Source of the DNA: Didymella arachidicola
Taxonomy: Eukaryota; Ascomycota; Dothideomycetes; Pleosporales; Didymellaceae
Direction: 5' to 3'
DNA: 64,000 nt
Assembly: GCA_016630955.3 (NCBI GenBank)
Contig: CM049989.1
Location: 1,364,001-1,428,000, forward strand
Position numbers and translations under genes: made by a program. Shown in pieces: positions 12,045 through 23,628 of the stretch (position 1 is the first letter of the stretch; each line of letters opens with the position of its first letter). Under the pieces are notes generated by a model that was not told the origin of the DNA, did no database searches, and was given only the letters and a program-made list of their open reading frames with translations.

Positions 12045-12075
<31 letters not shown>

Positions 12076-12838
12076 ATCGAAGCCTGCGACGCGCGCTCCT
12101 CCCACAGTCACATCGCAAGCCACAAAGAACAGCTCAGCGCCGCTTCCTCGTGGCAAGCGTGGCAAAGCAAAGAAGCTCGCCACCAAGTATGCCGCCCAAG
12201 ACGAAGAAGACCACGCGCTGGCCATGCGACTCCTAGGCTCCAAATCTGGTCAAGTCGCCGCTGAAGACGCCGCGAACGAGGCCCGCAAAAAGGAAGAGGA
12301 AGCGGCAGCCAACAAGCAGCGGCGCCGAGAGCAACACCAGCGCGCCCAAGACAAAGGCAAAGCCGCCGAAGAAGCGCGTCGTGCAGCACTCGAGAACGAC
12401 GACGAAGGCGAAGACGATGAACAGCTCAAGTCCAACCTCCTAAACCTCGACGCTTTCACCGGCCGTCCTCTACCCGGTGACACTATCCTGAGTGCCATTC
12501 CTGTAGCTGCACCCTGGGCCGCGCTCGCCGCTTACAAGTACAAAGCCAAGATCCAGCCTGGGTCCACGAAGCGCGGCAAGGCAGTCAAGGAGATCATGTC
12601 GATCTGGGACAATGCCGGCAAAGACCCAAAGATATTGGACAAGCACAGCGCGGACGTGGAGCGCATCTGGCCCAAGGAGATCGAGCTCATACGCGGGTGG
12701 AAGGAGCCGGAGGTCGTGAGCGTGTTGCCCGTGGCCAAGGTCAGGGTCATGATCGCTGGCGGACGACGAGGAGCAGCAGCCGCCAAGGGCAAGAAGAGCG
12801 CGCGAGGCGGACGGGGAAGCAAAAAGGCGAACAAGTAG
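9413..12838 (+). CDS. RQC2: Ribosome quality control factor Rqc2 (NEMF/Tae2)
   Basis: Three exons (9413-9445, 9493-9561, 9611-12838) give 1,109 residues. The start MKQRFSSLD matches the family N-terminus, with the conserved Asp at position 9. The NFACT-N core follows (GFRCHLTEYA at about 54, GGNIVLTDGD at about 117), then long charged coiled coils (about 220-330). The NFACT-R block is at about 555-610 (SSDGYIVLGGKDAQQNEIIY, DVYVHSDLKGS). Acidic low-complexity linkers come next, and a C-terminal NFACT-C-like segment (AAPWAALAAYKYKAKIQPG) precedes a Lys/Arg/Gly tail. The protein binds stalled 60S subunits carrying peptidyl-tRNA, recruits the Ltn1 ubiquitin ligase and directs C-terminal Ala/Thr tailing of the stalled chain. 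Both introns (47 and 49 nt) lie in the first 200 bases. The acidic linkers are unusually long and include a nine-Asp run. Confidence 0.93.
12047..12073 (+). repeat. GAC trinucleotide run inside Rqc2
   Basis: Nine consecutive GAC codons encode a poly-Asp stretch in the acidic linker before the C-terminal domain. All copies use the same codon, which points to slippage and probable length variation between strains. Confidence 0.9.
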
Positions 12839-14631
12839 ACTTGACCCGCGCCACATAGAGCATGTAGATATCCCCATTATACATACAACTCCCCCTCGCC
12901 ACCCAACTCCTCCACAGCGCACAACACAACACCCCCAGCCTACGCATCACTCCACCCAGCAATCCGCACTAACCCACACAACCAGCATTCTTCCTCATCT
13001 CTCTGCCAGATTCCATTCCCGCCCCCCATCCCATCACGCCGGCCGGAAAAACAAACCCCACGGCCTTTTTCTTACCCGCGGGATAATTAATCCTAACCCT
13101 TTCCTCCCCTTTGCAAATGGATGAATTTTGGCCGCTGGATTCCACACCAATTTCAAACTTTCCTGATGAGGAAGGTTGGCGCGCCGCCGGCGAGGAAATA
13201 GCCGTGGCGGGTGAATAAATAGAAGTTATATAGCCGAGCCGAGCCGGGGAGAGTGCTCAGCGCGGTGAGGCTGGTTTGTTGCGTGCTGCATCCGCATCTC
13301 CGCTTCCCTTCGCTTCCTCGTCTTGTCTTTTATTTTTTTTTTCTTTCTTTTATTTTTTTGGTGCAATGACGCTGCGTGATCCCACGGCGTTGTTTCTCCT
13401 CTTCGTCTTTTCCCGCCCTTCTGGGCGAGACGGGAGGTAAGTGTGCGGTTTTTGGTCCGTGGACACGGAACGCTGCACTGTGCAGACGGCGTGCTTTGCG
13501 TGTTGGTTGCTCTTCTGGTTGGAGTACCTACAGACCTGTCTCCAGAGACAGATTGCTGCAGGAGCTATTACCGGACTCTCTGAGGCTACAGCATTGCGAT
13601 TGAACCATCTCGTCTCGTTATCGATGCCTCTTCGAACAACAAACGCAACCGGAAGATATGAATCTGCCGTTTCCAGCCTGTAAATAGAGCACGGCGCGCC
13701 TAGACATCGTCTGTCGGAGAGCAAGGACGATAATAGGGTAGGGAATGCCAATGGGCCGACCTGTCTCGGTGGGTTCGAACAGCTAAGCGATCTTGAGCTT
13801 TTGAATGAAAGGCTCGACATAGATACCGCTGTCAGTGGTTCTTCTATCGATGATGAGTAATCGATACTTCGGCATCGGTGGAGATGTGCTTGCTGCCACT
13901 GAGGGAAACTCTATGAAGATGCGCGGATGGAACATATATAAGGATGATCGCTTGTGCGTGATGCTTGGTAAGTACTCGTGTGCGCCCCATGATCATGAGG
14001 TAGGTTTCCGGAATGCGAATGCCGGTCTTTCACGACTTGAGTGCTTGAGTGGGTGCAATCGACGTGTCGTGAGGGTACGGCGATAACATCGAGCAATGTG
14101 GACGAGGGGAAAGCAGCTTTAAGGAGTTGTGTGCATGCGGTATAATCAGTAGACTGATGAGTTCAACATGCGCTTTGATGTGTTGTACGAAGTAGGGAAT
14201 CGAAGACAGCAATATGACGTAGCGTCCCTCCACATCACCATCGTTGGGTGAATTCAGGGTTCGTTCCCCTGATCAGTCGTGTATCCATTCGCGTGCGCGA
14301 ACCAGCCATGCTGATAGAGCCGCAAGAGACCACGCGTCACGTCGTCGCCCTCCGCGGCACCGCTGAGGCGACGGCCGATGTCGCTAGCCACCAATGAGGA
14401 AGGTCCGCTTCCCGACCAAGCTTTCCGCTAGGGGCAGCAACGGCTTGTCATCTAGCTTGGAGAAGCTTATCATCCTCCTATCACCTTCCGAAGCTAATCA
14501 CACGTGCGAGGATCTTACTGCCGTGCCTGCAGATGTTCAGCCTGTCAGACATGGGTTGAACCTGGCGTCTGGGAGTATAAATCTCCCCAACCGCCGGTCT
14601 GGGTCCAGCACCCTCGCAACCAGACTTAAAG
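12839..14631. other. Intergenic with a promoter-like segment and a possible mini-gene
   Basis: After the Rqc2 3' end the sequence is CCAAC/CACA-rich. At about 13200-13365 there is a textbook fungal promoter profile: TATA-like ATATAG (13229), CT-rich tract, and long T runs. It ends in an ATG at 13366 that opens a 23-codon frame (MTLRDPTALFLLFVF...). This runs into a perfect donor (GTAAGT, 13437), and joining to the AG at 13485 stays open to about 13603. I recognise no product, so I do not call it a gene. Confidence 0.35.
14576..14582 (+). promoter_or_regulatory. TATA box of the metallophosphatase gene
   Basis: TATAAAT lies 50 nt upstream of the ATG at 14632 and is followed by a C-rich stretch, implying a short leader. 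Confidence 0.55.
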
Positions 14632-16793
14632 ATGAGGCTACAGCAGTTCAGCGTCTTTGCGTCGGCCATTGCGACTGCGTCTGCGTGTGGTGGCGACCAT
14701 AGCTGCTACGGACCGCTGAAGGACCATGTCGTGTTGACGAGGAATGTCAGGCGCATGCAGCCCGATGCAAGCAATGCCACTACAGGCCCCAGGGCTCCTC
14801 TTGAATGGGGTCAGATCAACTTCCTGCATACGACTGATACCCATGGCTGGCTTGAGGGTCACATCAAGGAACAGGTATAGTGCATGCTAGTATACTAATG
14901 GATGTTACTGACCCTTGTAGAACTATGGTGCTGACTGGGGTGACTTTGTCAGCTTCACAAGACACATGAAGCAGAAGGCCAACAGGCTCGGTGTTGATCT
15001 TTTGCTCGTGGATACAGGTGTGAGTAATCGCGGTCACAGCTCTACTCAGGCAAGACGTGGCTGATTGTCCCCAGGATCTCCACGACGGTGCCGGTCTTTC
15101 CGACGCGACATCACCCAACGGCCTGATATCGAATCCAATCTTCGAGAATATCGACTACGACCTCTTGACCATTGGCAACCATGAGCTCTATGTAACGGAG
15201 ATTGCCTACGAGACTTTCAGCAACTTCTCAAAGGTGTACGGTGACAAGTATCTCACTAGCAACGTGCAGATCAAGAACCCCTCCACTGGAGCGTTCGAGT
15301 ACATCGGTGCGCAGTACCGCTACTTCACCACCGAGCGCGGCCTGAACGTTATGGCTTTCGGTGTCCTCTTTGATTTCACTGGCAACAGCAATGTCTCCAA
15401 GGTCATCAAGGCGGCTGATCTGGTCAAGGAGCAATGGTTCCTCGATGCAGTCAACTACAAGGACCCCATCGACTTATTCGTGCTCACAGGCCATAACCCT
15501 GTACGATTCACCGAGTCGAGTAGCTCATTCGACACTGTCTTCAGTGCTATCCGCAGTCAGAGGCCTGATATCCCCATTCAAGGCTTCGGTGGGCACACTC
15601 ATATCCGTGACTTTACCGTCTGGGACAACAAGGCCACCGCAATTGAGTCTGGCCGCTACTGCGAGACCTTGGGTTGGCTGGCCATGTCTGGTCTCAATTC
15701 CACAGCCAAGAAAGTCAAGAAAAACCCAAAGGGCGTGCCGAACCCAACTCGAATTGCTGTCCCCGTCCACAGCACGGGAACAGTAAGCGCAAGCGCAGTG
15801 CAGGTGATACCCACCTCAACTTCTCCTTCCAACATACGCTACGCTCGTCGCTACTTGGACTGGAACCGTCAGACCTTCGCCTACCACGCCAAGGGCAGCC
15901 AGGACATGGACGCTTTTGGCACACCCAAGGGCGCTAAGGTCTCGTCTGAGATCACAGCAGACCGCGCCAAGTTGAACCTTACTAGCTTGTACGGCTGCGC
16001 GCCTGCGACATATTGCCAGTACTGCAAGCCATACGGTGCTGATGGCAACATCTTCAAGCTCCTGCAGACTGCATTGTCTACTGTGGTCGTGAACGAGACA
16101 CGCAAGGACAACGCTCGTCTTATCATCATCAACACTGGCAGCGTCCGCTTCGACCTTGCGCAGGGACCGTTCACATACGACGACTCATTTATCGTGTCGC
16201 CTTTCGACGATGCTTTCCAGTTCATTCCGGATGTCCCATACGAGCAGGCGTCGAAGGTGATCGACATCTTGAACGCAGGACCCTACCAGAAGAAGCGTGA
16301 TCTGCAGACATCAGACTTCGGCTTCAACAACATCCTCGCCGACCGCGACACCTGCATCGACCCGCCACTCACCCACACCTACGAGGGCGTCACTCGCCGC
16401 TCCAAGCAAGGCGGCCGCCTCATCCGCCGCCAGTCCACCAAGCCGACCCCTGGGTACACCACTGTGGACGACTTCGGCTCTGATGGCGACGACACTGTCC
16501 ACTCTACGATCCCGCATTACTCCCAACCCAACGACCTCCAGGCCAACGGCTCCTTCCCGCTCGACGGCTCGCTCCCCAAGACTGTGGATCTTGTCTTCCT
16601 CGACTTCATTGCTAGCTACATTGTCAATGCACTGAACAGCGCCGATGTTGGTGGTAACTTCTCGCTGAGCCAGGTTTCGTACTACATGGATAAGAAGTTC
16701 ACGACGAACAGCTATCTGCCGGCGTATGCGAAGATTGCTTGGCAGGATAACATCGATGATTGCCCTGTTGGTGAGGGAATTGGTTTCTCGTAG
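14632..16793 (+). CDS. Secreted calcineurin-like metallophosphatase / 5'-nucleotidase family
   Basis: Three exons (14632-14874, 14921-15019, 15075-16793) give 686 residues. A signal peptide is seen at the start (MRLQQFSVFASAIATASA). The metallophosphoesterase motifs appear in order: LHTTDTHGW (about 66-74), LLLVDTGD straddling the second intron, TIGNHEL (about 146-152) and GGHTHIRD (about 287-294). The C-terminal half resembles the 5'-nucleotidase C domain (LIIINTGSVRFDL, FIVSPFDDAFQFI). Several N-x-S/T sites suggest glycosylation. The family hydrolyses phosphomonoesters or nucleotides outside the cell or in the vacuole; the yeast relative I have in mind is the YHR202W product. A strong TATA box suggests inducible expression, plausibly by phosphate, which is inference. 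The substrate cannot be read from sequence. Confidence 0.88.
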
Positions 16794-17265
16794 ATGCTCA
16801 CGGCGTCGGTATCAAAGCTGACAGAGCTCTCCCGGTAATGTGTTGTGTCGTTGTATTAGTACCGATAATAAACAGCAGGTCACTCTGCGATTTCCACGAA
16901 TAGCAAAGAGAGGAGCTCTGTGTGTGTGTGTGTGTGATGTACTCATCATTGAGCTACTTGTTAAGGGATACCATGCTACTTGCTATAAGAATATTGTGAT
17001 GCTTCCAGGCGTGTAAATGCAGACCCATACCCGTGCATCCGTTGCGCCAAAAGCGCCTCCCCATGCAGCCCGCTGGCATCAATGACCCTGGAAAAGATAA
17101 AGATGCCAGCTGTAACCCATCCGAAACCACTCCGTCTAATATGTGCAGCGAAGATCAATATAGCACACCCATTGTACATCTGCCACTTGAACAGGATCTG
17201 GGGACCGTGACAGCATCCGCCTATACGACATGCCTACTCATCGTACAATCATTATCGCGCCAACA
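16794..17265. other. Convergent intergenic with (TG)9
   Basis: This is the 3' flank of both the phosphatase (plus) and the velvet-like gene (minus). It holds a TG dinucleotide run of nine units at 16919-16936 and no gene. Confidence 0.6.
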
Positions 17266-18096
17266 TTAGTAGTATTTGCTGCTGTGAGGCGGGCGAGCAC
17301 TCGTGCTGCCGTGAGCCTGGACAACGAAGGGGTTGCTGTCAACAACCTGTATCGCCGCTCCATCAGCAGTGCGCAGCAGCGTAACACGTAACCGGAAGGT
17401 GCCGGCTTGGTGGACGGCAAGTCCGGGAAAGCTCATGTAGCCGACGCCTTGGGGCCCAGCCATGTCCATGGAAGCGATCGAGCCGTCGGCCTCGTCGTCT
17501 GCGAATGGATGGACTGATGCGATACGCTGGCCGCCCAGGAGTTGGTTCAGGACGTTTGGATCCGATGAGCCGGTGGAGTGGGGACCAGGTACGAGAGCGG
17601 CAACAGCCATCAGATTAGGCGAGTCGGCGACGGCATAATCAGGATCGGTGTTGGTTGTCCGCAGTCGGACGATGGTCGTTCCGGGTATTGTGTAGCCAGC
17701 ACGTGCTGTGCGAGGAGGCTGCACGATAAAGTCCATGGCGTACTGGATGTTACTCGAGTAGTGACCTGACCGCGAACGTCCTGATGTGCGAGTTGCGCTA
17801 CTGTGGTGTCTTGATTGGACAGATCGGCTCCCGAGCGCGGAGCGTCTTGCAACGTCAGCCATTGATTCAGTGGTGGCTGTGGATGGCTGGAAATTGCTCG
17901 TTGTGCCTTGGAGTGATTCAGCTATGCGAGCTGATCGTCGAAGCAGTGAAGGGGCGCGTCTCGGTTGTGAGGAAGATCCAGTCGACGTTTGTTGTTCTTG
18001 AGAAGTCGATGGTGGATTGGATCGAGTCCGCCTAGTCGATGCGCTCCGGTTGGATAAAGAATATCTACGTCGTCCGCGTGGTTGGCCTCTTTGCAT
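17266..18096 (-). CDS. Divergent velvet-domain protein
   Basis: A 276-residue protein from the ATG at 18096. The first 120 residues are Arg/Ser/Gln-rich and basic. The rest matches the layout of the velvet fold: FIVQPPRTARAGYT, then IVRLRT, a ..LMAVAALV strand, a Gly-rich loop (LLGGQRIASVHPF), the hallmark MSFPGLAVHQAGTFRLRVTL and a closing VVDSNPFVVQ. Velvet proteins are NF-kB-like dimeric regulators (VeA, VelB, VosA, VelC) that couple development to secondary metabolism. This one cannot be assigned to any of the four, and its loop sequences are atypical. Upstream, a TACTAAT branch site and an AG just before the ATG suggest a 5' intron, so a longer N-terminus from an earlier exon is possible. 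The call is family-level only. Confidence 0.7.
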   Translation of the reverse strand: MQRGQPRGRRRYSLSNRSASTRRTRSNPPSTSQEQQTSTGSSSQPRRAPSLLRRSARIAESLQGTTSNFQPSTATTESMADVARRSALGSRSVQSRHHSSATRTSGRSRSGHYSSNIQYAMDFIVQPPRTARAGYTIPGTTIVRLRTTNTDPDYAVADSPNLMAVAALVPGPHSTGSSDPNVLNQLLGGQRIASVHPFADDEADGSIASMDMAGPQGVGYMSFPGLAVHQAGTFRLRVTLLRTADGAAIQVVDSNPFVVQAHGSTSARPPHSSKYY

Positions 18097-21000
18097 GTAC
18101 CAACGATTAAGCTTACAGGAAATTAGTAAATGCTGACAATGCTTGCGATGAAAGAGCCAGGGACAGTGTGCATCTGAACATGAACAAAAGCGCCCAGTAA
18201 TACAGATATAAGAATGAAAGAACGGCAGTGCCGGATGTCGACATGAGTTGTGAACCATGTGATAAGATGGGCAAGACGTCGAAGGCACATAGGCTGGAAA
18301 TGAGAGACGGCCTGCTAGTCATGCAGGATAGGGACAGTCAAGTCGAACAAACGCCCAGAAATGTGATAGCACACGTCGAGGCTGCCGGTAACATTGTGAC
18401 GCCAGACGATACATCAGAAAGCTAAATTGGAGGTGATGCGCCCCGTGCTCCTACCTGCCGTCACGTGGGGGGGGGGGGGGGGGGCATGACCACGATCACC
18501 ACGATCACCATAGAGCTTTCGTGCTTGACTGTTCCCACCTTATGCAGGTAAGAGATGTCAAAGGAAGAAATATGAGAGTGGATCAGAGGCTGAGATGGAA
18601 AAGATGTCGTGTGCGCCGTGCCTCATCGAGGAAAGAAAGGCAATGGATCGTGAGTGGTGAGTTGCTGACAACCCCAGCAGACCATGTGGGGGACAAGTAT
18701 GACAAGGGTACAGATCGCGAGGCAGGAACGCGCTCCGAAGCGAAATTGATGTGCTTACCTCTCTGTCGTCACACCCACTTGCGTTGTGCGTTTCACCAAT
18801 GCACCGTGGATTTTCTTTTGCTGCTTGGACTGCTCGGATTCGCGTTCACGTTCCGACTGTCGTACAATGCCCTACAGATGCTAGATTCTTCGGAATCGCA
18901 ACAACACGAACAGCAATGGCTGTTGACGGACGCGAAAGTAAGAAGTCGTGCAAGTTCAGTCGTAGAGGTGATAGGCTGCAGGCAGGGCGCTTCTTCGGCT
19001 CTATTTGAAGGTGCGGGAGTTTGGTAGAGTGACGTCTGGTCGTCTGTCAGTATATTAGCTGCACCCTCCCTCGACGCATGCTCGTGCTTGATGATTCCAC
19101 AATTTGCCGACTCAACAACGTGTCTGCTTATCAACAGTCATGCGAACAGCAAACAGCTTCGACAAGGAGATAAAACTTCACGACGTACCTCCCGAAGGTG
19201 CAGCTCGATTTGCTCAAAGCCCGGTCTGATTGAAAGGAAGAGACCTTTTTCGATTGTTGTGAGCCACGAGTGGTGAAGGTGGAAGGTGTCTCAGTTGCTT
19301 CTGCTTGGGCAGCCAATGCTTTTCAGTCTTTGGAGGGCGCGATGCTGGATGCAGATGGATGGTCATAATGGAGCTGGTAAGTAGCTCGTCTTATACATGC
19401 TTTCAAGATTGCCGGCAGGAAGAGTACTCTTGCCCGTCTGGGCATGGGTTGCAGCAGTTTCCAGGGCGCGCCGCCTCCCGCTATTGGCTTCAGCATCATT
19501 CTCCTTATTCTGACAGGTTCTCCGCATGCTTCTGTTCACACCAGCATCCTGGGTGAATCAGATGGCGGGCCGCTGCCCTGGATATCCCTGTTCTCTTCGA
19601 TGGAGCCTTACCGCTTCTCGAAGCCGTCCCACGGGATGAGGCGGCTTGGCCTCGGTTTCTCTTCGCACACGCGCCCGATCATCTTGCAGCTGTGGCTGCG
19701 CGATTGCCGATCTGAGCAGCGACCACATATCTGGCGGGTCCCAAAGCATCGTCACAGTGTCACGTTCACCAGACCTGCCACCAATACCGCCTGCCAGGCT
19801 CTCGTTATTCCAGGGGATCCTGTGCAACGCATGCAGCTTTCACCGGGTCAGCGCTTGATTGGTTCTTCAGAAAAACCAACCCACATCAAAAGCACCCAGG
19901 CTCAAGCTCTTTTGCCGCCGCATGGAGAGCTAAGATCCCTGATCTCAAATATTTCCCGTGCCTATTGCACCAGTCGACCCCGGCGTTTCCATCTGACGGC
20001 GATGTGCCACCCCGCCGAACAAATCCGCAATCTCAGTTACGCAATCCTACGCTATTTACGTGCCGGCCCTGGGTCACTGAACGGCTACGTGCAGGGGCAA
20101 TCAGAAATCGTGCCTGAACGACAATCAGCGCCAATGTTGCTGTGTTGCCAGCAGATAACGTCTTTTGACCTAGAGTCACTGGCAACATCAGAAGTCTATG
20201 AGTTGACCCAGAAGGCAGGAGCGTTGTTACACACATTCATCAGAATGCGCACAAGAGGGCGGTTCCCAACAATCTCCAGTCGTATACGGCCTGACCTCGA
20301 CCCTCTTGGTTTCTTGATGTTTCGGCCCTATGTGTTGACAATTCTGCAACAATTGGCAACGTGCGTGAAGATATGAGCAGTCGGCGACCTTTCCTGCGCG
20401 AGCAGCGGTTCTATCGAAAGTGCGTTGCTTAAGATGGGGAGAAGCCATTCCAACGTCGCACGCCGGAGCTGCAGCATCCAATAGCATGTTTCACGGCCTC
20501 GCGCAATCTTACTATGGTACAATCGTACGTCGATGCGTTTGCTTGCGCAAAATATGACTGGCCGTCGTGTTGACGCCACACCTCCTTAGTTGCAGGATCT
20601 ACCTGGGTAAGGTTTCGATCAAGGGCGGGCTCCGGGGCATTCATCTGCCGTCAACACACGATCTTACAGGGGGCCTCAAGATCTCGTATCCTGGACATGT
20701 AGATGCACATGTGCTTCTGCGGAAGCGGAGCGCACTGCCGGTACCGAGCGGCTGGATGGCTGCAGACCGTCTCCACATTGACAGGGGTCGTCACCACGAG
20801 TATTGCTTTTTTACTACTGTCAACCAGCTCCGTGCGTCAGCGACCTCGCCGACGTCCTCCTCGTGTCCCACTTCGAGCTTCTTATTCCAGTCGTCTGCAG
20901 CTTCTTCGCATCAAACTGCCTGTCCCACGTTCTAGATGTTTCATCTCGCCCGTATCTACACGATTCTCTTGATGAGCCGTAAATCAATCCGCACAACACT

Positions 21001-23628
21001 AATGCGAATCAGAGTGACTCTTACCAATGCAGGCCCCCCATATTATCAAGCTGCAGGATCTTGCATCCAATCCTTCGAAATAAGAAGCCGCTCCGATGAT
21101 GATGACCTTCCTAGTCGAACCTCATGGAAGAATGTAACAATAAACGGGGCGACAAACCGCTGAACCCGTAACGCCGAGCACTGAGTAATCAATTCACAAT
21201 TTGAGTGACTTACTTGCGGCGGGTACTACTAAGTAAGTCTACGAAGTTTTGTGTCAGCACAAGCGTACAACTGCGATCTGCGTGCCTTCCACGTTCGGCA
21301 TCTCAGCTTTGCTAGACCCATGGTGTTGGGAACGCCGCCTTGTCACAGTGAGCACAGTCACTGGTTGCTCGATGCAGAAGTGTCTCAAAGCATCGACGAG
21401 TGCGCGTCACACAAGGCAGCACAAACCGCAGTTCGGCAGCGCACGCGGTGGCCTCGCAATACAATGGCTACGCCTCATCACCCTGCGGAAAGGTACCTCG
21501 AAATTTCCAGCAGAAGACGATGCAATTCGTACCGCAAAGACGTGGAGACACGTACGCTGGAGATACTGATTGCTGGTGAACAAAATTCAATCGTGCAGTT
21601 GGGCCGCGAGTGATGAAGTGGACTACCGGCCAAGGGACAAGAGTGATCCACGATTAGCGAAACAGCTCATCGCCGAGTCGTTGGTCTTAGCTCAGATTCT
21701 TCCTGCAGCCTCACGTTGTTTCGTGGAAGCAATGACCCGAAGAGCCGCAATTGACTGTGTACCGCCACTCGTGTGGCACTGCATTGTCTCGCCTCGTCGA
21801 AGGGGTCTTGCTTCGTTTTATTCATGACCTCAATTCGGGACCGCCGAGATCCAAAGGGACACGGCTGACGAAGCTGTTCGAGAAAGGCAGCCTTCGTAAA
21901 GCTGGTTCCTGTACACACCTACACACCACTGATATTGCCAGCTTTGACGTCGCCAAGCCACCGTGACACAGCCCGGCGGATATGCACACAACGCCCAATC
22001 TGCTTCGCCCACATGACAGACATCCACAAGGCACGTATAAGGCGGTGTGCAGCTGTACCTTACATTGCTCCACACATCGTAACTTCGAACAGTCGTAAGT
22101 GCAGACGTCATGACGCTCGAAGCGCACAGTACGCCGCTCGCCATCATTCTCAAGTTCAGACGGAGGAACAACATTGCTTAACCGCACATTAACGTCTTCT
22201 GCGCCATTTGCACTTGCACTTTTACGCTCTCATTACTTTGCGTCCGCTCCGGTAGAACAGGCAGCCTAACTGATGGGTCCACAAACACTGATGTCGAAAC
22301 AACCTCTTTTTAACGACTACCCGTTACCGTCACTTTCGTCCTTGTTGTCACTGCTATTCCCCCGCTTTCCAAAAATGCTACCGAACCGCCACTGTTTGCA
22401 GCCTCATTTGCTCAGAAATTGACACCATCCACACCCATAAGCATCCCGCCGTGTTCAGATATCGTGCATGCAGCCACGCCTATTGCTCCATAAACGAGCC
22501 CATATCGTGGAAATGGGGTCTCCATCCCTCATCCAAAATGCCAATACCCCATCACTTTGACTGCGTGCAAAATAAGGAGCCCTTGCGGTAGCTGTACTGT
22601 CGCTACTGCACGTACACGTACACGGCACCGTTTGCCAAATACTCACCTTCTTAGAGTACTGCCTCCCTCGGCAGAAGGACCTGATCCTTGTGCTTACTTT
22701 TACCAGACTACACTGCTGTACGGACGTTTCGTGTACGAGATCTCGACGTAATTTTAGTTTCTTCGAAGGATCTCAAGGTGGACACATAACAGGCATTCCC
22801 TGCTGTCCTGCACCTCAGAAAAAAGCCGAGAGCGGGCAAGGATAGCCTGCGACGACGGAGACGGAATGCTCCGTGTTGTTGAACGAGTCGGATGCAGACG
22901 CGCGACCTTTGCATTCATGAGACTACTGCCAGAGAGTAGGCTTACAGCAGCCAGCTAAACATTTGCTACAGTCTTGAGAGTACTGTTAGTACTCAGGTGC
23001 TTCCCCCATTGAAACGAGAGCTGTGTTTGTCAACACTGATCCAACCCGTCAGTTTTCGTGTCTTGTACGAAGTCCTGCCGATGCCGAGCTGGCAAGAAGA
23101 GCCGCAAGGAATGCCAACTGCTTTTTCGTGCCGATCCGAGAAGGACCCCGGTTCATCGTACGAGGTTGATCGATCAGATACGACGATTTGATGCTCCGGG
23201 GTGGATGCAGGAGGCTATGCACGAGCAGGGTTGACAACGGGCGGGCGCGTAACTGGTGTTCTGGAAGCAACCCAAGATGCCATGTCAAGCATGGGCACCA
23301 CGATGCGGTTGTGATACCATCGATGAATTGCAGGGGGAGTCGGTTTGTGCTTTTCCCAGAGCCGTATAGATCTCAACAATACTACGATTCAGCAGATGAG
23401 ACATCGATCATCAAGGGTTATGAAGCATGCAATGATCCTGGTAGACTTCAGCGTGATGATAGCATCGCTGCCTCAGGCTTGAGGATGTGAGCTGTCGTTT
23501 CTTCGCTATGGAAGCTCTGCTCCAGCCTCGCCTTGGCGCGCTGCCTTCAATTTTGTAGTTAGCGCGTTTGTCCGCTGCGTTCCCCTCCATTGACGCATAG
23601 CCCCCCACCAATTGGTTTTCTGCTCTGC
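18097..23628. other. Gene-poor 5.5-kb region
   Basis: No gene here can be supported. The longest open frame (a plus frame of about 310 codons ending at 20376) has no domain and odd composition. A short frame at 19557-19712 reads like protein (VLFDGALPLLEAVPRDEAAW) but is flanked by stops and may be a relic. The final 500 bases are the promoter of the arginyl-tRNA synthetase gene. Codon-like periodicity fades throughout, as expected for decayed or non-coding DNA. Confidence 0.45.
18467..18484 (+). repeat. Run of 18 G next to CACGTG
   Basis: An uninterrupted 18-G homopolymer follows directly on TCACGTG (18461-18467, sharing one G), a bHLH/Cbf1-type E-box. About 10 nt downstream a CACGATCAC element is repeated. 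The run lies about 370 bp upstream of the velvet-like start codon. Exact length may be affected by sequencing. Confidence 0.9.

Noticed and set aside
19444..20376. A 310-codon open frame on the plus strand
   Set aside because: No domain, odd Arg/Pro/His/Ser-rich composition, and a better protein-like stretch lies in a different frame of the same DNA. Long chance frames are common in GC-rich sequence.
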